Source: Halosimplex pelagicum (lineage in GTDB: Archaea > Halobacteriota > Halobacteria > Halobacteriales > Haloarculaceae). From it: 64,000 bases of DNA. Positions 42,478 through 50,109 of this stretch are shown one piece after another (positions within the stretch are counted from its first letter, which is position 1; each line of letters opens with the position of its first letter). The position numbers were made by a program, and so were the translations under genes. The DNA is taken from the NCBI RefSeq assembly GCF_013415905.1, contig NZ_CP058909.1:2728001-2792000 (forward strand), written 5' to 3'. Below the pieces are notes generated by a model, which saw nothing but the letters and a program-made list of their open reading frames with translations, did no database searches and was not told the origin of the DNA.

Positions 42478-43986
42478 TCAGGACCGCGGCGTCAGTTCGC
42501 GGACGGTGTCGTAGGCGGGCGACAGCCGCGCGTACACCGGAGCGGGGACCGCGCGAGCGGCGGCCCGAACGACGCGGTCCGAGACCGGCGGCCCGGACCT
42601 GGCGGCCGCCGCGCGCAGGTCGGCCGTCCGGAGCCAGTCGGCGACGGCGTCGACGCCCGCCACCGGGTACGAGGCGTCGGGGTCGACCGACGCCTGCAGG
42701 TCGAGCCAGTAGGCGAGGACGTGGAAGTCGACCAGCCAGTTGCCGGCCTCGATCTCTCGGCGGGCGCGCCCGAAGGTCGCCGCGTCCACGTCGAAGCCGT
42801 GGTCGTTCGGGTCGGCCCCGGCGAGCGCGAGCCCCAGCGCCGTCCGCGCGCACTTCTCGCAGCGGTCGCAGTTGCTCCCGGTCGCCGAGACCTCGCAGGC
42901 CCGGATCGGCAGGTCGAGCGACCGCTCGCGGAGGAACTCGGCGACGGTCTCGACGCGCTCCTGGCGGGTGATCTCGAAGGCGTCGTGGGCGACTTCCGTC
43001 CCGGCCCAGGCGATCTCGTCGTCGATGGCCGGGTCCGAGCCCCAGGGGATCGCGCCGCCGTCCCAGCCCTCGAACCGCTCCGCCGTCGGGAACCCCTCCC
43101 AGTGGGTCGCGGCGAGGTACAGCCGGTCCATCCCCTCGGCGACGGCCAGCGGCGCGCACAGGCCGGTCAGCCCGAGCCCGCAGCCGACGGCGCTGTACCA
43201 CGCCCCGTCGTGGCGGGGTTTGTAGTGGGCGTCGAGCATCGCGGTGTCGAGGAACTCCAGCATGTTCGAGCGGACGAACTGCGCGTCCACCCCGAAGCGG
43301 TCGGCGTAGCCGGCGATCCGCCGTCTGGTGTGGGCCCACCGCTCGTCGTCGTCGACGCCCACGAGCCACCCCCTGACGTTGATCAGCGTCGGGTCCTCCT
43401 CGCGGTGGCGGACGTACGTCGCCAGCGAGTCCACCCCGCCCGTGAACAGCATCCCGGTGCCGCCCGGGCCGCCGGTGCCGTCCGGACTGCCAGTGCCGTC
43501 CGCGCCGGCGGGGCCACCCGCGCCACCGGGGTCGCCCACGGCGGCGGGATCGTCCGCACCGTCTGTCCCGGACGGCGCCTGTTCGTTCCACTCGGGCGCG
43601 CGTTCGACGAGGACGCGCCCGCCCTCCATGAAGGGGTACATCTCGGAGAGGACGCGGCCGACGGTTTCGAGGGAGTCGAGGAAGCGGCGGTCGGCGGTCG
43701 AGACGCGCACGTCGGCGCCGGCGGCCCACGCGACCGGGCAGACGTGCGCCAGCACCGGGATCGTCAGGACCGATTCGGGCAGGTCGGAGACGTCGACGCC
43801 GTACTCCGCGTAGAAGGGCGATTCGTCGAAGAACGGTCGCAGGGCGTCGCTGTAGGAGACGGTCGCCTCGATGCGACGGCCGTCGGCGGTGACGGTATCG
43901 ACCGAGACGACCGGGGAACGACCGCCGTCGGATCCGCTCGCGCCTCGACCGACCGCAGACAGAAGGGATTTGTCACTCGGGATCAC
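42478..43986 (-). CDS. QueC-like PP-loop ATPase, tandem copy 2
   Basis: A 502-residue paralogue of copy 1 with the same order: N-terminal domain with PVVSVDTVTADGRRIEATVS, PP-loop MLFTGGVDSLATYVRH, and Cys cluster ACEVSATGSNCDRCEKCART. Just before the PP-loop it carries an extra Gly/Ala/Asp/Pro/Thr-rich tract, likely a flexible linker expanded by repetition. I chose the GTG at 43986 rather than the ATG at 44007: a matching TATA core lies 26 bp upstream of 43986, exactly as for copy 1, and the protein ends then align. The ATG at 44007 would be upstream of the predicted transcription start. Confidence 0.8.
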   Translation of the reverse strand: MIPSDKSLLSAVGRGASGSDGGRSPVVSVDTVTADGRRIEATVSYSDALRPFFDESPFYAEYGVDVSDLPESVLTIPVLAHVCPVAWAAGADVRVSTADRRFLDSLETVGRVLSEMYPFMEGGRVLVERAPEWNEQAPSGTDGADDPAAVGDPGGAGGPAGADGTGSPDGTGGPGGTGMLFTGGVDSLATYVRHREEDPTLINVRGWLVGVDDDERWAHTRRRIAGYADRFGVDAQFVRSNMLEFLDTAMLDAHYKPRHDGAWYSAVGCGLGLTGLCAPLAVAEGMDRLYLAATHWEGFPTAERFEGWDGGAIPWGSDPAIDDEIAWAGTEVAHDAFEITRQERVETVAEFLRERSLDLPIRACEVSATGSNCDRCEKCARTALGLALAGADPNDHGFDVDAATFGRARREIEAGNWLVDFHVLAYWLDLQASVDPDASYPVAGVDAVADWLRTADLRAAAARSGPPVSDRVVRAAARAVPAPVYARLSPAYDTVRELTPRS

Positions 43987-44008
43987 GTACCAAACCACTC
44001 GCCTCATC

Positions 44009-44021
44009 GGATAAAGTATTT
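44009..44021 (-). promoter_or_regulatory. TATA box of PP-loop copy 2
   Basis: Minus-strand AATACTTTATCC. The TACTTTA core has the same 26-bp spacing to the GTG at 43986 as the copy 1 promoter has to its GTG. This supports the downstream start and indicates that the promoter was duplicated with the gene. Confidence 0.7.
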
Positions 44022-44121
44022 TTCAGCTATCCGGCGTACCGGACCGCCTATCGGACGTACCGCTCCGCCTACGCGCGGTTATCGAGTCGTAACCGAGAGT
44101 ACCGAACGAGTTGGGGTGTGC

Positions 44122-45363
44122 CTACGCCGGGACCGGCGTCGCGCGCGGTCGCCGAACGGTCCGGTCGAACAGCACCGTCTCGTGTTCGGCGACGACCGCG
44201 TCCCAGTCGTGGGCCTCGGCGGTGGCGCGGCCCGCTCGCCCGAGCGCGGGGGCGTCGGCCTCGCCGTCGATCACGTCGTCGAGCGTGTCGACGAGTCCCT
44301 CGGCGGTCCCGTCGTACAGCAGGCCGTTCTCGCCCGGCTCGACCAGCCGGCGGTGGGCGGGGATGTCTGTCGCGACCACCGGGGTGCCCGAGGCCATGTA
44401 CTCCAGGAGCTTCGCGGGGAAACTGATCCGGTAGGACTCGATGTCGGCCAGCGGGGAGACGGCGACGTCGGAGTCGGCGAGCACGTCGGGGATCTCCTCG
44501 TGGGGGACGATCCCGAGCCAGGTGACCCGGTCGTCGATCCCGAGGTCGCGGGCCCGCTCGCGCAGGGAGGCCATGTAGTCGTCGTCGCCGCCGCCGGCGA
44601 CGCGGAACTCGACGTCGCGGTCGGTCGCCGCGACGGCGTCGAGGACGTGTTCGAGCCCCCGCGGCGGGCCGATCGAGCCGACGTAGGTGACCACCCACGT
44701 GTCGTCGGGCCCGCGGGCGGGCTCACGGGTCGCGTCGACGGCGAAGCGGTCGGTGTCGACGCCCATCCCGATGACGGTGGCCTCCGAGAGGTCGACCCCG
44801 TACTCCAGTTCGGTCGTCTCGCGGATCCCGTCGGTCAGGCAGACCACCTCCGTCGTCCGGTCGAGCAGCCGACCGACCGCCCAGGCGTACTTGGCCTTGA
44901 CCGCGATCCGGGTCCGCTTGCGGAGCGGCAGTCGGCCGTGAGCGGCGTTCGAGAGGTCCCGTTTCTGACGGACGGGGACCGACTGGAGGCCGACGACGAA
45001 CCGCGAGCCGCCGGCGCGGGCGGCCAGCCACCCCTGGATGATCGTCTGCTGGAAGGCGTAGACGGCGTCGAAGCGGTAGCGAGCGCCCAGCGCGACGGCG
45101 TACAGCGTCGACGCGACGAGGAAGAGCAGGCCCGAGACGATGGGAACCTCGCCGGTCGAGACCTCGTGGTGGACCACGTCGTCGGGGAACTCCCCGTCCT
45201 CGTCGCGGTCCGAGAAGCGCCGGCTGAGGACGTGGACGGTGTGGGACGCCGAGAGCGTCCGCGAGAGGTAGTGGGGAACGGTCGCGCTGTAGGGCGAGGA
45301 TATCTCGCGGTGGTGGACGACCAACACGGAGTCGCGGTCGCCGCCCCCTCGTGACCGGCTCAT
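44122..45363 (-). CDS. GT4-family glycosyltransferase
   Basis: A 413-residue GT-B glycosyltransferase starting at the ATG at 45363. The donor-binding C-terminal half is clear: VVTYVGSIGPPRGLEHVLDA, WLGIVPHEEIPDVLADSDVA, then the catalytic SFPAKLLEYMASGTPVVATD with the E-x7-E-like region. N-terminal acceptor half includes VLSRRFSDRDEDGE and FAVGLQSVPVR-like loops. It would add a sugar from a nucleotide donor to a lipid-linked or protein-linked glycan on the cytoplasmic side. The upstream frame to 45792 is not coding. Confidence 0.9.
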   Translation of the reverse strand: MSRSRGGGDRDSVLVVHHREISSPYSATVPHYLSRTLSASHTVHVLSRRFSDRDEDGEFPDDVVHHEVSTGEVPIVSGLLFLVASTLYAVALGARYRFDAVYAFQQTIIQGWLAARAGGSRFVVGLQSVPVRQKRDLSNAAHGRLPLRKRTRIAVKAKYAWAVGRLLDRTTEVVCLTDGIRETTELEYGVDLSEATVIGMGVDTDRFAVDATREPARGPDDTWVVTYVGSIGPPRGLEHVLDAVAATDRDVEFRVAGGGDDDYMASLRERARDLGIDDRVTWLGIVPHEEIPDVLADSDVAVSPLADIESYRISFPAKLLEYMASGTPVVATDIPAHRRLVEPGENGLLYDGTAEGLVDTLDDVIDGEADAPALGRAGRATAEAHDWDAVVAEHETVLFDRTVRRPRATPVPA

Positions 45364-45378
45364 GGCCGCGCCCCGGAC

Positions 45379-45441
45379 GGTTCGCGAGGCGGTCGTGACG
45401 GGTCGCGGTACGGTCGAGGCGGTTCGCGGTACGGTCGACTG
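45379..45441. repeat. three 21-bp tandem repeats in a promoter region
   Basis: Units at 45379-45399, 45400-45420 and 45421-45441 of form GG(T/G)TCGCG(A/G)(G/T)(G/A)CGGTCG-N4; units 2 and 3 share 18 of 21 bases or so. The array lies just upstream of the glycosyltransferase start on the minus strand. It could be a regulator-binding array. Confidence 0.7.
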
Positions 45442-45728
45442 ACCGACCGGCGGGCACCGCCGGCGGCCGCCGCGAGCGACGGGTGGGCGGCCGCGGACGA
45501 CCGGCCGGCGGCGCCGCGAGTCGCGATACCTGTCATCGAGCGACCCGACCGAGCGACGCCCAATAAGTAAGAGCCGGATACCCGCCGGCACCGCCCGCCA
45601 CTCGCCCGCGACCGCCGACCGGAGCGACCGGCGGTCGGCCTCCCAGGCCGCGACTGCGCCGCGAACGGCTCCGCCCGTGATGTGTTCACATGCGGAGATG
45701 CCCGTCGAGCGCGGCCGCGACGCTAGAG

Positions 45729-45740
45729 GCGGTATACCGC
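45729..45740. promoter_or_regulatory. 12-bp perfect palindrome upstream of the sugar dehydrogenase
   Basis: GCGGTATACCGC lies about 45 bp upstream of the TATA-like element of the dehydrogenase gene. Possible operator; no known regulator consensus recalled. Confidence 0.35.
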
Positions 45741-45818
45741 TCGGGACCGATCCGTCGACGCCGCGTAACCGTCCGTAGGCTGATAATAACATTCCCGACC
45801 GGTCCGGTGGGGTGGCGT

Positions 45819-47075
45819 ATGAGCATCGGCATCTACGGCGTCGGATTCGTCGGCAAGGAGGTCGCGGAACTGGCCGTCGAGCGCGGGCGGTCGGTCGCCT
45901 GCGTCGACGTGGACCCCGAGGTCGTCGAGCGGATCGAGGCCGAGGAGTACCTGGCGGTCGACGACCACGACCGCGTCTCGGCGACCACGGACGGCGCGGC
46001 GGTCGCGGCCGAGGCCGACACCTGCCTCGTCACGGTTCCGACACCGGTCGACGGGGCCGAACGGGTCGACCTGGGCCCGCTCCGGGCGGCCAGCGAGACC
46101 ATCGGCGAGGGGCTGCGGGGCCGCGACGCCGCCGAGCCCTGTCTCGTCGTCGTCGAGTCGACCATCCCGCCGGGGACCGCCCGCCGGGAGATCGCCGAGG
46201 TGTTCGACACCTACGGCCTGGAGCTGGGGACCGACTACTACCTCGCGGCCGTGCCCGAGCGGGTCGACCCCGGCAACGAGGCGTGGCCGCTCGAAGCCAT
46301 CCCGCGGGTCGTCGGCGCGCTCTCCGAGCCGGGGCTGGAGCGGGCGACCGCGTTCTACGACCGCCTGCTCGACGCCGAGGTCCACCCGGTCGACAGCGTC
46401 GAGATCGCCGAGGTCTCGAAGATCGTCGAGAACGCCTTCCGCGACATCAACATCGCCTTCGCCAACGAGATCGCCGTCTCGCTGGACTCGCTGGACGTGG
46501 ACGCCCGCTCGGCCATCGACGCGGCGAGCACGAAGCCGTTCGGCTTCATGGGCTTCGAACCGGGCGCCGGCGTCGGCGGCCACTGCATCCCCGTCGACCC
46601 CCACCTCCTCATCGGCGAGGCCGAGGACGCGGGGTTCACCCACGAGCTGCTGAGCGTCGCCCGGACCATCAACAACCAGATGCCCGAGTACGTGGCCGAC
46701 ATGACCGTCGACGCGCTCACGCGCGAGCGGGTCCTCCCGCAGGACGCCACGGCGCTGCTGCTCGGTCGCGCGTTCAAACCCGACCTCGCGGACGACCGCA
46801 ACAGCCCCTACTTCCCGATCCGCGAGGGGCTGACCGACTACGACGTGACCGTCGAGACGTACGACCCCGTCCTCGCCGCGGAGTCGTCGGTCGATTCGCC
46901 GTACCAGCCGGTCGACGCGGTCGTCGTCGTCACCGACCACGAGGCGTTCGCGGACCTGGACCCCGAACGGTTCGCCGACCTGGGCGTCTCGACGGTCGTC
47001 GACGGCCGCGACGTGTTCGACGCCGAGGCCGTCGAGGCCGCTGGGCTCCGCTACGACGCCGTCGGGGAGGTCTGA
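45819..47075 (+). CDS. UDP-glucose/GDP-mannose-family nucleotide-sugar dehydrogenase
   Basis: A 418-residue two-step NAD oxidoreductase. NAD-binding GVGFVGKEVAELAVERGR at the N-terminus; VVESTIPPGTARREIAEVF and PERVDPGN in the middle; catalytic Cys256 in GVGGHCIPVDPHLLI; C-terminal UDP-binding domain beginning ALLLGRAFKPDLADDRNSP. It converts an NDP-hexose to the NDP-hexuronic acid. Divergent WecC-like members make UDP-ManNAcA, and this protein looks nearer to that branch than to classical Ugd. It provides an acidic sugar for surface glycan. Followed 4 bp later by the DUF354 gene. Confidence 0.93.
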   Translation: MSIGIYGVGFVGKEVAELAVERGRSVACVDVDPEVVERIEAEEYLAVDDHDRVSATTDGAAVAAEADTCLVTVPTPVDGAERVDLGPLRAASETIGEGLRGRDAAEPCLVVVESTIPPGTARREIAEVFDTYGLELGTDYYLAAVPERVDPGNEAWPLEAIPRVVGALSEPGLERATAFYDRLLDAEVHPVDSVEIAEVSKIVENAFRDINIAFANEIAVSLDSLDVDARSAIDAASTKPFGFMGFEPGAGVGGHCIPVDPHLLIGEAEDAGFTHELLSVARTINNQMPEYVADMTVDALTRERVLPQDATALLLGRAFKPDLADDRNSPYFPIREGLTDYDVTVETYDPVLAAESSVDSPYQPVDAVVVVTDHEAFADLDPERFADLGVSTVVDGRDVFDAEAVEAAGLRYDAVGEV

Positions 47076-47079
47076 GCCG

Positions 47080-48159
47080 ATGCAGGTCTTCGTGACCATC
47101 CAGCACCCGGCCCACGTCCACTTCTTCCGCGAGGCCATCGGGGAGCTGGAGGCCGCGGGCCACGAGGTCTCCGTGTTCATGCGCGACGTGGAGATCGCCG
47201 CCGACCTGCTGGAGAGCTACGGCATCGACTACGAGGTGCTCGCGCCGACCAGCGACTCGCTGGCCTCGCTGGCGCGCTCGCAGGCGCGCTACGAGCTCGC
47301 CCTGCTCCGGCGGGCCAGGCGGGAGGACCCGGACGTGCTCACCGCGATCGCCGAGCCGGCGGTCGCGCACCTCTCGACGCTGCTGGACTGCCGGTCGGTC
47401 GTGTTCACCGACACCGAGCACGCGACGCTGGGCAACCGGCTCACCTTCCCGTTCGCCGACCGGGTCTGTACGCCCGACGCGTACATGGACGACTTGGGCG
47501 ACAAGCAGGTCACCTACCCCGGGTTCCACGAGCTCGCCTACCTCCATCCCGACCGGTTCGAACCGGACCCCTCGGTCGTCGCCGAGGCCGGTATCGACCC
47601 CGACGAGCGGCTCGTCGTCCTGCGGCTGATCGCCTGGGAGGCGCTGCACGACGTGGGCGGCGGCGGCTTCGCCGACGCGCGCGAGGTCGTCGACGAACTC
47701 GAACGCCACGGCGCGCGAGTGGTGATCACCGCCGAGGCCGACCTCCCGCCGGATCTCGCCGACCGGCGGGCGACCGTCGCGCCGGAGGACATGCACCACC
47801 TGCTGGCCCACGCGGATCTGTTCGTCGGCGAGAGCGCGACGATGGCCGCCGAGTCGGCGGTGCTGGGCACGCCCGCGGTGTACGCCTCGACGCTCGAACT
47901 CGGCTACCTCGAGACCCTGGAGTCGGAGTACGGCCTCGTGGTCAACACGACCGGCGAGGACCGCCAGGCCGAGGCGCTCCACCGCGCCAGTTCGATCCTC
48001 GCGAGCCACGACGAGACCGACTGGGCGGGCCGGCGCGAGCGACTGCTGGACGACTGCGTCGACACGACCGACGTGATCCTGTCGCAGGTTGCCGACGGCC
48101 TCGCCCGGCGGCCGACCGCCGAGGTCGACGCTCCCCGGCCGGTCGCCGAGCGGCGATGA
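47080..48159 (+). CDS. DUF354 family protein (GT-B-like fold)
   Basis: A 359-residue protein with the DUF354 start QVFVTIQHPAHVHFFREAI and C-terminal part MHHLLAHADLFVGESATMAA, where the GT-B nucleotide-sugar site would be. Members resemble UDP-GlcNAc 2-epimerases and occur in archaeal polysaccharide loci, but no activity is established. Separated from the sugar dehydrogenase by 4 bp, so surely one operon. A role in making or transferring the uronic acid sugar is inferred. Confidence 0.87.
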   Translation: MQVFVTIQHPAHVHFFREAIGELEAAGHEVSVFMRDVEIAADLLESYGIDYEVLAPTSDSLASLARSQARYELALLRRARREDPDVLTAIAEPAVAHLSTLLDCRSVVFTDTEHATLGNRLTFPFADRVCTPDAYMDDLGDKQVTYPGFHELAYLHPDRFEPDPSVVAEAGIDPDERLVVLRLIAWEALHDVGGGGFADAREVVDELERHGARVVITAEADLPPDLADRRATVAPEDMHHLLAHADLFVGESATMAAESAVLGTPAVYASTLELGYLETLESEYGLVVNTTGEDRQAEALHRASSILASHDETDWAGRRERLLDDCVDTTDVILSQVADGLARRPTAEVDAPRPVAERR

Positions 48160-48239
48160 CGACGGGACGCCGCTCCCGACGACCGGCGCCGATATCGGCG
48201 AGTAAACGGCTCCTACGGAGAGTACAGCCGACATAACAA

Positions 48240-49778
48240 ATGCGTCGAAGGGCTACGAACAAGCAAATGGCGCCCGACCGGTTGTCACGACGGCGATTCC
48301 TCAAAGGGACAGTAGCGGCCGCGCTGGGAGTCGGCGCGGCGGGGTGCGGGTCGAACGAGAGCGAGCCGACCGACCGGGAGGACGCGGGCACGCTGATCGA
48401 CCCGGACACGCCGACGGACACGCCGACCGCGACGGCCGAGCCGACGCCGACCGGCACGCCGACCGGCACCCCGATCCCGGAGGTCGTCGCCGAGTACGGC
48501 GACCAGTTCGACTCGATCGTCAACGTAGTCGACGCCGGCGCCGACCCCGAGGGCTCGGAACCGATCAACGACGTGCTCACCGACGCGATCGCCGAGGACA
48601 CGCTCGTGTACTTCCCCGCCGGCCGCTACGCGCTCGACTACATGGAGATCGAGGACGTCTCCGGCTTCGGGCTCGTCTCGATCCCCCACGAGCGGACGCT
48701 GCTCGTCCCGAACGGGCCGGTCGAGGAGGTCGGCAACCACTTCATCGACTTCAGGGGCGTGGGGGACATCCTCCTCGACGGCCTGGAGTTCGACTTCACC
48801 GAGTCCGGCGTCGGCGGCGCCATCAGGACCATCTCCGAGGGCAACGTCGTCGCCCGGAACCTCCGGACCCACGGGAAGTTGCCCGACCGGAACAAGGAGC
48901 GCAAACACGTCGCCTACCGGTTCGAGGTGCAAAACCCCGAGGGCAAAGGACTCGTCGAGCGGGTCGTCGCCCGCGACGGCGGCCACGACGGCGGTAACGG
49001 CGTCGGCATCTACGTCGGCAAGGACCACGCGGGCTCGCTGACGTTCCGCGACTGCGAGATCGCGAACTTCCCGAACAACGGCCTGTACGCCTCGGCGCCG
49101 GGCCAGACCCTCGACGGCTACACCGGCAACAACGGCGACATCCACGTCCGGGGCGGCCGCTACGAGAACAACAACATCGCCAACGTCCGGATCGGCTCGA
49201 CCGGCTCGACCGTCAAGGACGTGACGGTCGTCGTGGACAGGGTCCCGCCGAGCCCCTCGTCGAGCCACCTGAACGTCCGCGGGATCAGGCTCCGGGCCCG
49301 CAGCGACCAGCTGGTCGAGAACTGCGAGGTCCGGATCGGCCCGGACGCGGGCAAGGGGTTCGGCGCCATCTCCTACCACCCCGAACACGAGAGTTCGACG
49401 ATTCGGGACACGACGATCAGGGTCGACCGCGACGACTTCAGCGCGATCGACGCGACCGACTCCAGCAACGGCGGGTCCGAGGCGCCGCTGAACTTCGAGA
49501 ACGTGACCGTCACCGGGAGCGCCGGCGGCGGGGCGGCCGTCGACATCGCCGACCGCCCCGAGACGACGCTCCGGAACTGCCGGATCGAACAGTCCGGCGC
49601 CGACCGACGGGGGATCGTGTTCACCGACTCCGAGAACTGCGCCGTCATCGACTCGACGATCCGGGTGACCGGCCTCCCGATCGAGACCGAGAACGCCTCG
49701 GTCGACCGCCGGAACCTCTCCATCGAGAACCTGCGTCCCGGACAGGCCACCGTGACACCCGTCGCCGACGACGGGTGA
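48240..49778 (+). CDS. Tat-exported lipoprotein with parallel beta-helix
   Basis: A 512-residue protein. Tat motif SRRRFLKG followed by a hydrophobic segment and a lipobox AAGC, then an acidic Thr/Pro linker (DTPTDTPTATAEPTPTGTPT). From residue about 90 there are right-handed beta-helix coils with recurrent G-N-D-V patterns (VDAGADPEGSEPINDVLTDA; YVGKDHAGSLTFRDCEI; RIGSTGSTVKDVTVVVDR). Start could also be the internal ATG at 48267. Such proteins bind or cleave polysaccharides on the cell surface. Third gene after the DUF354 operon. Confidence 0.88.
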   Translation: MRRRATNKQMAPDRLSRRRFLKGTVAAALGVGAAGCGSNESEPTDREDAGTLIDPDTPTDTPTATAEPTPTGTPTGTPIPEVVAEYGDQFDSIVNVVDAGADPEGSEPINDVLTDAIAEDTLVYFPAGRYALDYMEIEDVSGFGLVSIPHERTLLVPNGPVEEVGNHFIDFRGVGDILLDGLEFDFTESGVGGAIRTISEGNVVARNLRTHGKLPDRNKERKHVAYRFEVQNPEGKGLVERVVARDGGHDGGNGVGIYVGKDHAGSLTFRDCEIANFPNNGLYASAPGQTLDGYTGNNGDIHVRGGRYENNNIANVRIGSTGSTVKDVTVVVDRVPPSPSSSHLNVRGIRLRARSDQLVENCEVRIGPDAGKGFGAISYHPEHESSTIRDTTIRVDRDDFSAIDATDSSNGGSEAPLNFENVTVTGSAGGGAAVDIADRPETTLRNCRIEQSGADRRGIVFTDSENCAVIDSTIRVTGLPIETENASVDRRNLSIENLRPGQATVTPVADDG

Positions 49779-50109
49779 CGACACCTCGACGACCGACGCC
49801 ACGCCGCCGGTGACCGTCGCGTCACCGCCGGCCGAGGGATCGTCGGTAGCCGGCCGGTAACTACCGCTTACTCGGTCGGTGGCGTCTCGAAACCAATCCT
49901 TACTGCCCGTCGCCGCCCCGTCGAGCCGGGGGAGACGGGCGCGTCGCGGCCCGACCCTGAGCCGCGCTCGGCGGCACGTATCCCTCGCGATCCGGTACGT
50001 ACCCCGCAATCGATCGGCACGGAACCGAACGCAACGGCCGAAGATCCGGTCGTATCGGGTAGTTTACCCGCAGGTACCCTTTTCCCAGTAGATAGGGCTT
50101 AACCGCGAT
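49779..50109. other. 331-bp intergenic region with duplicated promoter block
   Basis: No gene seen. The last 41 bp are closely similar to the block preceding the next beta-helix gene (52650-52691). Confidence 0.5.
50069..50109 (+). promoter_or_regulatory. promoter block of beta-helix gene 2, copy 1
   Basis: GCAGGTA, then CCCTTTTCCCAG (weak TATA-like, about 31 bp before the ATG), then AACCGCGATATGGTG. The same order occurs before 52692 with small differences, so the duplicated unit included the regulatory sequence. Confidence 0.6.

Larger units (their letters stand above)
45364..45818. other. 455-bp divergent region between the GT and the sugar dehydrogenase
   Basis: No credible gene. Contains three 21-bp tandem repeats (45379-45441), the perfect palindrome GCGGTATACCGC (45729-45740) and a TATA-like GATAATAAC (about 45782-45790) about 29 bp before the ATG at 45819. 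Confidence 0.6.

Noticed and set aside
40966-45354. Very long plus-strand open frame of more than 1400 codons
   Set aside because: It is antisense to two PP-loop genes and a glycosyltransferase with recognisable motifs. Long antisense frames are expected at this GC content and biased codon use.
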